A DNA stretch of 64,000 bases. Origin: Bacillus sp. es.036. GTDB taxonomy: Bacteria; Bacillota; Bacilli; Bacillales; Guptibacillaceae. Both the position numbers and the translations under genes were made by a program. The stretch is from positions 3,410,001 through 3,474,000 of the forward strand of contig NZ_PDIZ01000001.1 in assembly GCF_002563635.1 (NCBI RefSeq), in the 5' to 3' direction. Below the pieces are notes generated by a model, which saw only the letters and a list, made by a program, of their open reading frames with translations, searched no databases and was not told the origin of the DNA. This document shows, piece after piece, positions 1-8,726 of the stretch. The first letter of the stretch is position 1. Every line of letters begins with the position of its first letter.

Positions 1-127
1 CCTTATCCTCCACTGCATTCGTGAGATCATCAATTTTCTTTTCAAGTCGAACGAGCAAATAAAGAGAGACGACAATCGGAAATCCTAAATCACCGATAAT
101 CGCGTTAATCACTGTTGTGATGCTCAT
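1..127 (-). CDS. YvrJ family small membrane protein, partial (runs off left edge)
   Basis: The first 42 codons are present, starting with MSITTVINAIIGDLGFPI and continuing through one hydrophobic segment (about residues 5-27) into a charged tail with LVRLEKKIDDL. This single-TM, charged-tail layout is that of the YvrJ family, whose function is unknown. The ATG overlaps the stop of the upstream sigma-factor gene (ATGA, positions 124-127), so the two genes are translationally coupled. YvrJ also accompanies the SigO/RsoA sigma pair in Bacillus subtilis. The C-terminus lies outside the window. Confidence 0.75.
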   Translation of the reverse strand, partial: MSITTVINAIIGDLGFPIVVSLYLLVRLEKKIDDLTNAVEDK

Positions 128-681
128 GAACTCCCCTCCTTTCCTGCAGCCTTTAACTTCTCAAGGGCTCGTTTACGCCTTCTGCTCACGGCTTGCTGTG
201 AAATACCAGCCGTTCTAGCAATCTCCGTATCAGATAGCTCGAAGCGATAAAAAAGGTCTAGAACCTCTTTCTGCTTTGAAGTTAACCTGCTAAAAGCAAG
301 ATAAAGGGATTTCTGCTGTATACTCTCTTCAAACGCTCGTTCTCCATCACTTGTCGAGCTTTCAATTAAATCAATCCAGGCAGCATCTGAGGCTCCTACA
401 GGCTGATCAAGTGTGAGAGGAAAACGAAGATGCCCAAGTCTACGCTTTCGATCAAAGTTAATGGCCGTGTAACGAATGAGCTTCGTCACATAAGCGATAA
501 ATCGGATTTCAGTGTAATACTTATGAAAAAGAGAATTGAGCCTGTTTAACGCTTCACGATCCTGCGATTCATAAGCCTCCATAAAACTTGTCCAATGCGC
601 TTCTTCTTGAATAAACGACTGAAACAAGAGATTTCCCTTTAACTCCTCCATCACTTTATCTAAACGCCATTCATTCTTCAT
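124..681 (-). CDS. Small sigma-70 family RNA polymerase sigma factor (SigO/UviA-like)
   Basis: A protein of 185 aa. The N-terminal half resembles sigma region 2 (about residues 20-80, with FIAYVTKLIRYTAINFDRKRR). The C-terminal half is a clear region-4 helix-turn-helix (LTSKQKEVLDLFYRFELSDTEIA, then ISQQAVSRRRKRALEKL). No region 1 or 3 is evident, so it is a minimal alternative sigma factor that would redirect RNA polymerase. A GTG at 687 also opens the frame, but AAAGGAG sits 8 nt before the ATG at 681, which is preferred. It is coupled to a YvrJ-like gene. In B. subtilis the YvrJ neighbour is split into SigO and RsoA; here both regions are in one chain. A LexA-like site lies about 70 nt upstream. 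The UviA/TcdR group is an alternative assignment. Confidence 0.7.
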   Translation of the reverse strand: MKNEWRLDKVMEELKGNLLFQSFIQEEAHWTSFMEAYESQDREALNRLNSLFHKYYTEIRFIAYVTKLIRYTAINFDRKRRLGHLRFPLTLDQPVGASDAAWIDLIESSTSDGERAFEESIQQKSLYLAFSRLTSKQKEVLDLFYRFELSDTEIARTAGISQQAVSRRRKRALEKLKAAGKEGSS

Positions 682-750
682 CCTCACCTCTCCTTTCTCT
701 GTCTGTAGGAATGAAAGTATGCTGAAAGATAAAAATCACAACCATTATTT

Positions 751-764
751 CGAACGTATGTTCT
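751..764. promoter_or_regulatory. LexA (SOS) box-like operator upstream of the sigma-factor gene
   Basis: The sequence CGAACGTATGTTCT fits the Gram-positive LexA consensus CGAACRNRYGTTYC at every position but the last. It lies 70 nt upstream of the sigma-factor ATG and beyond the end of the flagellar operon, so it could place that gene under SOS control. The match is visible in the sequence; regulation is inferred. Confidence 0.55.
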
Positions 765-776
765 TATTTTAATTAT

Positions 777-806
777 AGAAAAAACTCATGCAAATAACCA
801 TGAGTC
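777..806 (-). terminator. Rho-independent terminator ending the long flagellar operon
   Basis: On the minus strand a 7-bp stem ACTCATG/CATGAGT with an 8-nt loop is followed directly by a run of seven T. It lies just past the stop of the yaaR-like gene and before the sigma-factor gene. The stem is modest, so some read-through is possible. Confidence 0.6.
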
Positions 807-837
807 AATACTGCCTATTTAACATAGGTCGATCGAA

Positions 838-1275
838 CTAGAGAGAAAGATCAACAAGCAGGCCTTTTATTTCACCAACTAGCGATAATAAGGACATCCC
901 ATTCCTCTCTTTGTCTCGCATCTCTTCCTGAATTTCAATGAGCTTGTTCTCTACCGTTTCCACAAGCTTATACGTACGACTTCTTCCATAGTGATCCATG
1001 CTCTTTTTCTCGGAAAGCGTAAGGCCCTGGCTAACCGCTTCTTCAAGAAACTGTTTTACCATCCTCTTGTAGGCAGATAAGTTCTGAAACGTTCGTTCCT
1101 TTCCAAGTAGCTCACCCTGACGGTCAATTTGTTGCAGAAGACGCTGAAGTTCAGCCCCTTTCAGCTCTTTAGACGCCTCCTGAATCACAGACTGAAACGC
1201 AACCTGCTTGTTTCCTTTTGGCAAATCTAGCTTTAAAGGATCAACTGATGGTTTACCATGCTGCTGAATTTTCAT
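838..1275 (-). CDS. YaaR family protein (DUF327), last gene of the flagellar operon
   Basis: A protein of 145 aa, matching the usual length of YaaR (about 146 aa). Family-type features are the LLQQIDRQGELLGKERTF stretch, the YKRMVKQFLEEAV helix and the mid-protein RSRTYKLVETVENKL. The biochemical role of DUF327 is unknown. Its start overlaps the swrB stop by 4 bp (ATGA), so it is part of the operon. In B. subtilis yaaR sits near holB, so this is either a relocated copy or a flagellum-linked paralogue. Confidence 0.75.
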   Translation of the reverse strand: MKIQQHGKPSVDPLKLDLPKGNKQVAFQSVIQEASKELKGAELQRLLQQIDRQGELLGKERTFQNLSAYKRMVKQFLEEAVSQGLTLSEKKSMDHYGRSRTYKLVETVENKLIEIQEEMRDKERNGMSLLSLVGEIKGLLVDLSL

Positions 1276-1700
1276 CGCTGTTCAGACCTTCCATGTAAAT
1301 TGACGATCAGCTCTACTTCTCCGATCCCGCAGTTTAATATCCGCGCAATGTCCGCTACCGAAAAGCCCTGCTGGTGAAGCTGAACGGCTTTTTGGTTTCG
1401 TTCATTATGAGCGGAAGGATGCTGAACAATAACCGGTTTCGTTGCCTCCTCGACTTGAGGAGCACGAGCCTGCTCTAAAACGCGAAGGCGCGTATCCAGC
1501 TGGTTTTCGCGTTTATCGACGTAGGATTTCACTTCGTTTAAGAGACGGTCATTCTCTTCCTCAAGCTGTTCGATATAGACTTCCATACTGGCCGCGATCT
1601 CTTCTCGTCCCGCTCCCTTCGTTTGCTTTAGAAAAAGAAGCACGATACATAGAAAGCTCACAAGATGAAGCGCAATGCTAATAAAAATGAATGGATACAT
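1272..1700 (-). CDS. swrB: Swarming motility protein SwrB
   Basis: A protein of 142 aa: an N-terminal transmembrane helix (about residues 1-25, IFISIALHLVSFLCIVLLF), a coiled-coil middle (YIEQLEEENDRLLNEVKSY) and a C-terminal helix-turn-helix-like element (GFSVADIARILNCGIGEVELI). This is the SwrB architecture. SwrB promotes flagellar type III export apparatus maturation and thereby sigma-D activity. As in B. subtilis it directly follows sigD. A GTG at 1709 is possible, but CGGAG 8 nt before the ATG at 1700 favours the shorter form. Confidence 0.85.
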   Translation of the reverse strand: MYPFIFISIALHLVSFLCIVLLFLKQTKGAGREEIAASMEVYIEQLEEENDRLLNEVKSYVDKRENQLDTRLRVLEQARAPQVEEATKPVIVQHPSAHNERNQKAVQLHQQGFSVADIARILNCGIGEVELIVNLHGRSEQR

Positions 1701-1714
1701 AAGGATCACTCCGA

Positions 1715-2500
1715 TTACATTGATTGAACATGTTCTTTGTTAGCGCGGAGGACACCCTTCATCCGAAGGAGCGCTCTCGAGTGTAGCTGGGAAATTCGAC
1801 TTGTTGATAATCCTAGAATTCTTGCAATCTCAGTAAGCGTCAATTCTTCAAAATAAACGAGCGAGACGACAAGCTTTTCCTTGTCAGGTAAGCGGTCAAT
1901 CGTTTCAGCTAATAGTTCTTTAATAAAATGATTGTGTAGATGTTTTTCTGGTAAATCGGCATGCTCGTTTTCAATCACGCTATACCGTTCGATTTTTTGC
2001 TGTTCATCCTCTTGTACAGGCTCATCGACCGATACCATTGTCGATAATGATGCATCTTGAATCACGCGCTGCACTTCTTCAACTGTCATACCAAGGAACT
2101 CGGCCACATCATGGTCAGTACTGGATGTTTGATTTCGCTGTTCTAAAACTGCATAAGCTTCTTCGATTTTACGCGCCTTGTCACGTACGGAGCGTGGCAC
2201 CCAATCATTGTGACGAAGGCCATCAATGATCGCGCCTTTAATCCGCCAGCCGGCGTATGTTTCAAATTTCAAATCACGTTCTGGCTCGAACTTTTCAAGT
2301 GCATCAAGAAGCCCCTGATAGGCGAAACTCGTAAGGTCATCACGCTGAACGGTAGATGGGAGAGCGGCCGCATATCGTTGCACAGCGAAATCAACAAGCG
2401 GACGATAAAGCGAAATAAGATGGTTCCCTGCCTCTTCCTGTTTCTCCTCTTTCCACGCTCTCCAATATTCGGTTGTCTGTTTATCCATTTTGGATTTCAT
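1715..2500 (-). CDS. sigD: RNA polymerase sigma-D (FliA/SigD) for motility genes
   Basis: A protein of 261 aa with sigma regions 2 (LTSFAYQGLLDALEKFEPE, FETYAGWRIKGAIIDGLR, then DWVPRSVRDKARKI), 3 and 4 (LTLTEIARILGLSTSRISQL). DWVPRSVR is typical of the FliA/SigD group. It directs late flagellar transcription and is held inactive by FlgM until hook completion; flgM is also in this window. Two in-frame GTG codons lie upstream, but AGGTGG is 8 nt before the ATG at 2500. Three promoters matching its TAAA-N15-GCCGATAA consensus occur nearby, before hag, fliD and flgM. The gene follows flhG directly; cheB-cheD, which separate them in B. subtilis, are absent. Confidence 0.95.
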   Translation of the reverse strand: MKSKMDKQTTEYWRAWKEEKQEEAGNHLISLYRPLVDFAVQRYAAALPSTVQRDDLTSFAYQGLLDALEKFEPERDLKFETYAGWRIKGAIIDGLRHNDWVPRSVRDKARKIEEAYAVLEQRNQTSSTDHDVAEFLGMTVEEVQRVIQDASLSTMVSVDEPVQEDEQQKIERYSVIENEHADLPEKHLHNHFIKELLAETIDRLPDKEKLVVSLVYFEELTLTEIARILGLSTSRISQLHSRALLRMKGVLRANKEHVQSM

Positions 2501-2530
2501 GAAGTTCACCACCTGAAAAATTCTTCCTGC

Positions 2531-3394
2531 TTATTTATGAAACAGTATCTTCGTTAAAAACCCTTTCACGCCAAGCTTATAAACAGAAGGAAGGTTTAAA
2601 TACGATCGAACCAATTCGTCTATTGCCTTTGCCGCTTTCGAATTTGGATATTCAAGTAAATAGGGTGACTGTGCGATAACCGCTTTACGCACAAAAGGAT
2701 CATCTGGAATCGCCCCAAGTAAATCAATCGACTTATTTAAAAACTGAACAGAGGCTTTTTGGAAATTAAGGGACGTACGTTCACCCTCTTCCTTCGTAAG
2801 GGATCGATTCACGATCAGTTTGACAGAAGCTTGTTTATTTTTTTCATTGAGCGCTTTTAGAACGCTATACCCATCTGTAATCGAAGGTGGCTCAGGATTA
2901 ATGACAAGAAAAACATCATCAGCCGCTTGAAGAAACCGCATCCCTTCATAAGTGAGCCCCGCGCCTGTATCGAGAATAATGTAGTCCACTTTGCCTTGAA
3001 GCGAACCCACTTCTTTAAAAAAATGATTTAATTGCTGGCCGTCTAACGTAAGAATTTTTCCGATTCCATGACCACCTGCTAAATATTGAAGACCATTTAT
3101 CCCAGTTTCAACGACGGCTTCAAGTGGTAGCTGCTTCTCGAGCATCGTCATAATGGTTTCTTTCGGCGTAACCCCCATCAGCACATCAAGGTTTGCCATA
3201 CCGACATCTAAATCAAAAATCACTACTTTTTTATTTAACGCAACAAGACTAAGAGCAAAATTAAGCGATACATTCGACTTTCCAACGCCGCCTTTTCCAC
3301 TTGTTACAGCGATCACTTTTGTATTTCGATTACTTGAACCAGAATGAAGGCGACGTTTCACTTCTTGACGTAATTGATTCGCTTGATCAGCCAT
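2531..3394 (-). CDS. flhG: Flagellar number regulator FlhG (MinD-like ATPase, YlxH)
   Basis: A protein of 287 aa. The N-terminus carries DQANQLR, fitting the DQAxxLR motif with which FlhG stimulates FlhF GTPase activity. A deviant Walker A (SGKGGVGKSNVS) follows at about residues 32-43, then DLDVGMANLDVLMG and ILDTGAG. The C-terminal VKGFLTKILFHK is a likely amphipathic membrane-targeting helix. With FlhF it controls position and number of basal bodies. It is 1 bp from flhF. It normally precedes cheB; here sigD follows. Confidence 0.92.
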   Translation of the reverse strand: MADQANQLRQEVKRRLHSGSSNRNTKVIAVTSGKGGVGKSNVSLNFALSLVALNKKVVIFDLDVGMANLDVLMGVTPKETIMTMLEKQLPLEAVVETGINGLQYLAGGHGIGKILTLDGQQLNHFFKEVGSLQGKVDYIILDTGAGLTYEGMRFLQAADDVFLVINPEPPSITDGYSVLKALNEKNKQASVKLIVNRSLTKEEGERTSLNFQKASVQFLNKSIDLLGAIPDDPFVRKAVIAQSPYLLEYPNSKAAKAIDELVRSYLNLPSVYKLGVKGFLTKILFHK

Positions 3395-3395
3395 C

Positions 3396-4529
3396 TCATC
3401 GTCCCCCCATCACCAGATCAAGGAGGAACTCTGGTGTCGTTTTCACGAGATCATCGGGTACGTTCTGCCCAGTTGTTAGGACCGTAATCGGAAGGTTGTA
3501 ATCTTCCATAAAATTAAAAATTGGTCCTCGAACTGTCGTTTCATCCATCTTCGTCATCATCACTTCCGATACCCCGAGCGACTGAAAATTATCGGCAATC
3601 AAACTCATATCAGAATAACGATGGGTAAGGCTTAACATGAGCGTAATCGACAGTTCCTGACCGGATAAAAGCGTTTCTAGCTGTGTAATATAGCCATACT
3701 GCTGATAATTCCGTCCCGCCGTGTCCATAAGAATGACGTCGCAAGTGGAAAGGCGTTCAAGTGACTGTTCTAAATCGGCAGGAGACTGGACAACTTCCAT
3801 CGGTATTCCTAAGATATCGGCATACGTTCGAAGCTGTTCGACTGCGGCAATCCGGTACGTATCTGACGTAATAAGGCCAACGGATTGACGCTCTTTCAAT
3901 AATAAATGCCCGGCTATTTTTGCAATTGTCGTTGTTTTCCCCACTCCTGTTGGACCAACGAAGCACCGTATTTTCTTCGGTTCACTTCTTATACTAGGAT
4001 AATTCTTTATTCGTTTCGCAAATTCCTGTCTCATCCATGTAAAAGCATCTTCTTTTGTATAACTTGGATAAGATTTTGATTTAATCAGTAGTTCCGCCAT
4101 GACACCTGAGCGAATTGCCTGCGAGAATTCGTGTGCTTCTAAAAAGGCTTGTACCGGCTTTAACTGTTTCGGCAAACGCTCATTCTCCATCATTTGCATC
4201 ATGATTTCTTTCATCGATTTTAGCTCACCAAGCACCTGAGTCTCAGCTTCTGGCTGTTTGTCCAGCCCCTGCTCTTCTACTCGTTCAGGCGCCTCTTCCC
4301 GACGCTTTTTTTCTGACTGCAGTAGCGTCGCAAACTCTGTCTCTTCTTTCGCTACTTTTTCCTCATCAAGAGCAGCGAGCACTTCAAGGCGCTGTTTCTG
4401 AAATAATCCGAAAATCCCGCCTACTTTTACTTTTTTCGTATTTAAAATAACAGCATTTTGGCCGAGATCCTGCCTAATAAGGGGCATCGCTTCACGAAGG
4501 TGGATGACAACATAGCGTTTGATCTTCAT
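3396..4529 (-). CDS. flhF: Flagellar SRP-like GTPase FlhF
   Basis: A protein of 377 aa with a basic B domain (about 1-110), an N domain, and an SRP-type GTPase domain. Visible G motifs are GPTGVGKTTTIAKIA (P-loop), DTYRIAAVEQL, DTAGRN and TKMDET. FlhF binds GTP, dimerises at the membrane and marks where the flagellum is built, antagonised by FlhG. Its start overlaps the flhA stop by 4 bp (ATGA). Confidence 0.95.
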   Translation of the reverse strand: MKIKRYVVIHLREAMPLIRQDLGQNAVILNTKKVKVGGIFGLFQKQRLEVLAALDEEKVAKEETEFATLLQSEKKRREEAPERVEEQGLDKQPEAETQVLGELKSMKEIMMQMMENERLPKQLKPVQAFLEAHEFSQAIRSGVMAELLIKSKSYPSYTKEDAFTWMRQEFAKRIKNYPSIRSEPKKIRCFVGPTGVGKTTTIAKIAGHLLLKERQSVGLITSDTYRIAAVEQLRTYADILGIPMEVVQSPADLEQSLERLSTCDVILMDTAGRNYQQYGYITQLETLLSGQELSITLMLSLTHRYSDMSLIADNFQSLGVSEVMMTKMDETTVRGPIFNFMEDYNLPITVLTTGQNVPDDLVKTTPEFLLDLVMGGR

Positions 4530-6559
4530 GGTAGATTAATCACTCCTACACTTTGGACTTCAACATCAGGCTCTAGCTCGCTATAGGAAAGAATCGTGAG
4601 CTCAGGCATATAGCGCTCTAGAAATTGGCGTAAATACATGCGGATCGCAGGTGACGTTAATAGGATTGGCTGAATGCCTGACTGCTGAAGGCGGCTTACC
4701 TGCTGCAGTACTTCCTGATAAATGGTTTGCGATGTTTCAGGATCAAGCGCTAAGTAACTTCCCTGATCCGATTGCTGAACCGATTCCGCGAAGCGCTTTT
4801 CAAGTCGCGCCCCTGCTGTTAAGACTTTCACAGGCTCACCAGGTATCGCTACTTGTGACGTGATCTGGCGAGATAATGACTGACGCACATATTCCGCTAA
4901 TACATCAGTATCTTTCGTACGCACGCCGTTATCGGCTAACGATTCAAGAATCATATCCAAAGATCGAATCGAGACTTTCTCTTTCAACAGCCTCATTAGC
5001 ACTTTCTGCACATCACCGATTGTTAGGATATTCGGAATCAGTTCTTCTAGAACAGCTGGAGAGGATTCTCTGACGTTATCGAGCAAGTGCTTCACTTCCT
5101 GACGACTTAACAACTCATGCGCATGGCGCTTAATTACTTCTGTTAAGTGGGTGGAAACAACTGACGGTGGATCAACAATCGTGTAGCCCGATAGCTCGGC
5201 GCGATCTTTCATTTCTTCCGTTACCCATAGAGCTGGCAATCCGAAAGCGGGTTCTACCGTTTCAATCCCTGTAATGGTTTCATCTTCTAAACCGCTACTC
5301 ATCGCAAGGTATTGATCCAGCCGAACCTCTCCACCAGCTACGCGGTTTCCTTTTATTTTGATCACGTACTCGTTCGGTTCGAGCTGGATGTTGTCACGAA
5401 TTCGAATAACAGGCACGACAATCCCGAATTCAAGGGCGATTTGCCTGCGAATCATGATGACGCGATCGAGAAGATCACCGCCCTGTTTTTGATCGGCTAG
5501 TGGAATAAGCCCATAGCCAAACTCAAACTCAATTGGATCGACTTGAAGAAGACTCGTCACGCTTTCTGGCTTTTTCATTTCTTCGACTTCTTCGTCGCCT
5601 GCGGCTAATTCAACTTCTTTCGTTTGATCCAGATTCTTTTGCATCGTCCAGCCTCCATAGACGAGGAGCCCTGCGATTGGAAATGTGAGAAGCGGATTAA
5701 TCGGTGTCGCAAGGCCTAGGAGCGCCACAACCGCTCCAACAACGTAAAGAAGCTTCGGATAAGCAAAGATTTGCGAGGTGATATCAGATCCTAGATTGCC
5801 ATCTGATGCTGCTCGCGTTACGACAATTCCCGTCGCTGTTGAAATGAGCAGCGCAGGAATTTGACTAACAAGCCCATCGCCAATCGAGAGAAGCGTAAAC
5901 GTCGTTGCGGCATCGCCCACTGGCATCCCATGAACGACCATTCCGATAATAAGTCCACCGATAATATTAATTAACGTAATGACAATCCCGGCAATCGCAT
6001 CGCCTTTTACGAACTTACTGGCTCCGTCCATCGCCCCATAAAAGTCAGCTTCACGCGCAATTTTTTCTCGGCTTACTTTCGCCTCGCGATCTGAAATCAT
6101 ACCTGCGTTCAAATCAGCATCAATGCTCATTTGCTTCCCTGGCATCGCGTCGAGCGTAAATCGAGCAGCTACTTCAGCCACTCGTTCGGATCCTTTTGTA
6201 ATAACAATGAATTGAATAATAACAAGAATCAGGAATACAAGGAGTCCGATGACAACACTTCCGCCAACAACAAAGGAACCAAACGTTTCAATCACCTGTC
6301 CACCTGTTTTGTTCGTTAAAATAGAGCGAGTCGTCGAGACGTTTAAGCCCAGGCGGAAGAGCGTTGTTAATAACAACAGCGATGGAAAAATCGAGAACTG
6401 GAGCGCTTCTTTCGTATTCATCGCAACAAGGATGATCGTGAGCGCTAGGCTAATGTTCATCATAATGAGAAAATCGAGTAAGAGCGGAGGGAACGGGATC
6501 ACCATCATGATCACAATCATAATGACGGATACGAGCACGGCATAATCTTTTATTTTCAT
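4526..6559 (-). CDS. flhA: Flagellar export gate protein FlhA
   Basis: A protein of 677 aa, the usual FlhA length. The N-terminal 300 residues form about eight membrane helices with the FHIPEP-family region LFRLGLNVSTTRSIL and the charged loop around FTLDAMPGKQMSIDADLN. The rest is the cytosolic nonameric ring domain that docks chaperone-substrate complexes. It sits between flhB and flhF with a 2-bp gap and a 4-bp overlap, respectively. Confidence 0.96.
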   Translation of the reverse strand: MKIKDYAVLVSVIMIVIMMVIPFPPLLLDFLIMMNISLALTIILVAMNTKEALQFSIFPSLLLLTTLFRLGLNVSTTRSILTNKTGGQVIETFGSFVVGGSVVIGLLVFLILVIIQFIVITKGSERVAEVAARFTLDAMPGKQMSIDADLNAGMISDREAKVSREKIAREADFYGAMDGASKFVKGDAIAGIVITLINIIGGLIIGMVVHGMPVGDAATTFTLLSIGDGLVSQIPALLISTATGIVVTRAASDGNLGSDITSQIFAYPKLLYVVGAVVALLGLATPINPLLTFPIAGLLVYGGWTMQKNLDQTKEVELAAGDEEVEEMKKPESVTSLLQVDPIEFEFGYGLIPLADQKQGGDLLDRVIMIRRQIALEFGIVVPVIRIRDNIQLEPNEYVIKIKGNRVAGGEVRLDQYLAMSSGLEDETITGIETVEPAFGLPALWVTEEMKDRAELSGYTIVDPPSVVSTHLTEVIKRHAHELLSRQEVKHLLDNVRESSPAVLEELIPNILTIGDVQKVLMRLLKEKVSIRSLDMILESLADNGVRTKDTDVLAEYVRQSLSRQITSQVAIPGEPVKVLTAGARLEKRFAESVQQSDQGSYLALDPETSQTIYQEVLQQVSRLQQSGIQPILLTSPAIRMYLRQFLERYMPELTILSYSELEPDVEVQSVGVINLP

Positions 6560-6561
6560 CG

Positions 6562-7662
6562 TCAGTTCCCTCCTCCCGGGTAGCCTTTTATGCTATAAAC
6601 GTAAGCAAGTATTTCTGCGACAGCCTTAAATAGCTCTTCCGGTACACCATCACCAATGTCCACCTGATGATAAAGCGCACGCGCAAGCTGGACATTTTCC
6701 GTCGTAATAATCTCGTGCTCTTTCGCTTTTTCTTTAATCTTTTGCGCCACGTAATCCATCCCTTTCGCGACGACTGTCGGCTTATCCATTTCTTTCGGAT
6801 CGTACCGAAGCGCAACGGCAAAGTGCGTAGGGTTCGTGATAACGACGTCCGCGTTTGGAATTTCTGAGATCATGCGGTTCATTCCAAGCGCACGCTGCTT
6901 TTCTTTAATCTTTGATTTAATGAGCGGGTCACCCTCGCTCTTTTTATATTCATCTTTAATGTCCTGTTTTGACATACGGATGTTTTTTTCAAAGTCATAT
7001 TTCTGATAAACATAGTCTAATAGGGCTAAAAATAATAAGAGTATTCCTACAGCTAAGCCCGTTTGGACGATGAGTGAGCCTACAAGAGCAGTGGCTTCCC
7101 CAATCGACTTTTGCGAAATAAGCATCACTTCATCTCGCTTATTCCAAAGGACAATAAACGTAACGGCTGAAATAAAGGTAATCTTAATTAACGATTTTAA
7201 AAGTTCTACGAGCGTTCGAGCTGAGAAAATCCTCTTCGCTCCTTTTATCGGATCAATCCGCTCAAGTTTTGCCTGGAGCGGATCAGTAGAAACGAGAAAA
7301 CCAACCTGCATATAGTTTCCTAGCACGCCCATGATAAGGGAGATCCCCATTAGTGGTGCTGCAATCAGCGCAGCTTTCCAGACGTTTTCTTTTAACATGC
7401 GATCGACGTTTTGCTCTGTGAGCGTCCAGTTCGTGATTTGGACAAGGTTGCCTCGAATCATCGATTGAAGACTTTCAATCATCCATCCGCCAATGAACGA
7501 CATAAATAAAAAAACGCCTATCATCATAAATGCGGATGGAATCTCAGCACTTCTTGCTACCTGACCTTTTTTACGAGATTCCTGTTTCTTTTGCGGTGTT
7601 GCTTTCTCCGTCTTTTCCTGTGAAAAGAACTGAAGATCCATCTGGAAGCGATATGTTCGCAT
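6562..7662 (-). CDS. flhB: Flagellar export switch protein FlhB
   Basis: A protein of 366 aa from the ATG at 7662 (MRTYRFQMDLQFFSQEKTEKAT). The longer frame reaches back into fliR and is not credible. The protein has the conserved EKTEKATPQKKQESRKKGQVARS head, four membrane helices, and the autocleavage site NPTH (in VVITNPTHFAVALRY), which switches export from rod/hook to filament substrates. GGTGGG upstream may serve as its ribosome site. It lies 4 bp after fliR. Confidence 0.95.
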   Translation of the reverse strand: MRTYRFQMDLQFFSQEKTEKATPQKKQESRKKGQVARSAEIPSAFMMIGVFLFMSFIGGWMIESLQSMIRGNLVQITNWTLTEQNVDRMLKENVWKAALIAAPLMGISLIMGVLGNYMQVGFLVSTDPLQAKLERIDPIKGAKRIFSARTLVELLKSLIKITFISAVTFIVLWNKRDEVMLISQKSIGEATALVGSLIVQTGLAVGILLLFLALLDYVYQKYDFEKNIRMSKQDIKDEYKKSEGDPLIKSKIKEKQRALGMNRMISEIPNADVVITNPTHFAVALRYDPKEMDKPTVVAKGMDYVAQKIKEKAKEHEIITTENVQLARALYHQVDIGDGVPEELFKAVAEILAYVYSIKGYPGGGN

Positions 7663-7666
7663 CGTA

Positions 7667-8443
7667 CTACCCACCCAATAGTTGAATAAGCTGGCCCATC
7701 GTATCCAGCATCTCTTGAAACACCCCTCGTAGTAAAAAGAAAAAAGTTGGAATCGTGACAAGAATAAGGACGAAGCCGACAAAGATTTTTAACGGCAATC
7801 CGACAACAAAAATGTTTACCTGCGGGACAGCACGTGCAAGTAGTCCTAACGCCACGTCGACTAGAAATAAAGAGGCAACGATCGGAAGCGCCAGCTGAAA
7901 AGCAGAGAAAAACATCCCAGAAAATACTTCAGCGATAAAGCGAGCAAGTGGCTGACTATCCGCCTGACTAAGGAGTGCGTTAGCCGGTAAAAGCTCATAG
8001 CTTCTAACAAGTCCGTCAAGCATCATATGATGACCGTCAACAGATACGAGAAAGAGTAAGGCAAGCATGTATTTAAAGTTTCCGATAATCGGTACCTGCG
8101 TTCTCGTCTGTGGATCAATGACATTCGCAATGACAAAGCCCATCTGAAAATCGATGAAGGCCCCTGCAACTTGCACTGTATAAAGGATGAGGGAAGCAAT
8201 AAAGCCTAGCGACAGACCAATAAATAACTCTTTTAAAATGTAGATGATAAACGTCAGATCAAGTGCTAAATCTGTTTCTGCTCCTAAGCCGGCTGTTACA
8301 ATCAAAGCTATAAAAAACCCAAGTCCCACTTTAAAACGGTTTGGAACGCTTCTTGTTGAGAAAATGGGTGCTGTAATAAAGAATGACGTTGCCCTCATGA
8401 AAACGAGTAAAAACAAGGGCAGAGCGTTAACGACACTTTCCAT
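7667..8443 (-). CDS. fliR: Flagellar export apparatus protein FliR
   Basis: A protein of 258 aa taken from MESVVNALPLFLLVFMRATS, the normal FliR N-terminus; the open frame continues 24 codons back into fliQ. Six predicted membrane helices and the FliR-type segments FSTRSVPNRFKVGLGF and YTVQVAGAFIDFQMGF are present. FliR joins FliP and FliQ in the export gate core. It follows fliQ with a 2-bp gap. Confidence 0.93.
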   Translation of the reverse strand: MESVVNALPLFLLVFMRATSFFITAPIFSTRSVPNRFKVGLGFFIALIVTAGLGAETDLALDLTFIIYILKELFIGLSLGFIASLILYTVQVAGAFIDFQMGFVIANVIDPQTRTQVPIIGNFKYMLALLFLVSVDGHHMMLDGLVRSYELLPANALLSQADSQPLARFIAEVFSGMFFSAFQLALPIVASLFLVDVALGLLARAVPQVNIFVVGLPLKIFVGFVLILVTIPTFFFLLRGVFQEMLDTMGQLIQLLGG

Positions 8444-8445
8444 CT

Positions 8446-8715
8446 TTAGCCGATAAACCTGTATAAGTTTTGGTATAAGTTCGTTGTGTAATCGAGTAGC
8501 GTTGTGAGCATCCACGGTCCAAACAAAACAATCGTTAACAGTACGGCAACGATTTTTGGTATAAACGCTAGCGTCTGTTCTTGAATTTGCGTCATCGCCT
8601 GAAACACACTGACGATTAACCCCACACCAAGAGCGATTAACAGAAGTGGAGCTGAAATAATAATCACGGTATAAACTGCATCTTCTGCAAGTGAAATGAC
8701 CATATCTGGCGTCAT
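8446..8715 (-). CDS. fliQ: Flagellar export apparatus protein FliQ
   Basis: A protein of 89 aa with two membrane helices (about residues 15-38 and 50-75) and the family stretch SVFQAMTQIQEQTLAFIPKI. FliQ is a small subunit of the FliPQR export gate. AAGGAGG precedes the ATG at 8715 with good spacing. Its position between fliP and fliR is the standard order. Confidence 0.95.
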   Translation of the reverse strand: MTPDMVISLAEDAVYTVIIISAPLLLIALGVGLIVSVFQAMTQIQEQTLAFIPKIVAVLLTIVLFGPWMLTTLLDYTTNLYQNLYRFIG

Positions 8716-8726
8716 CGTCGACCTCC

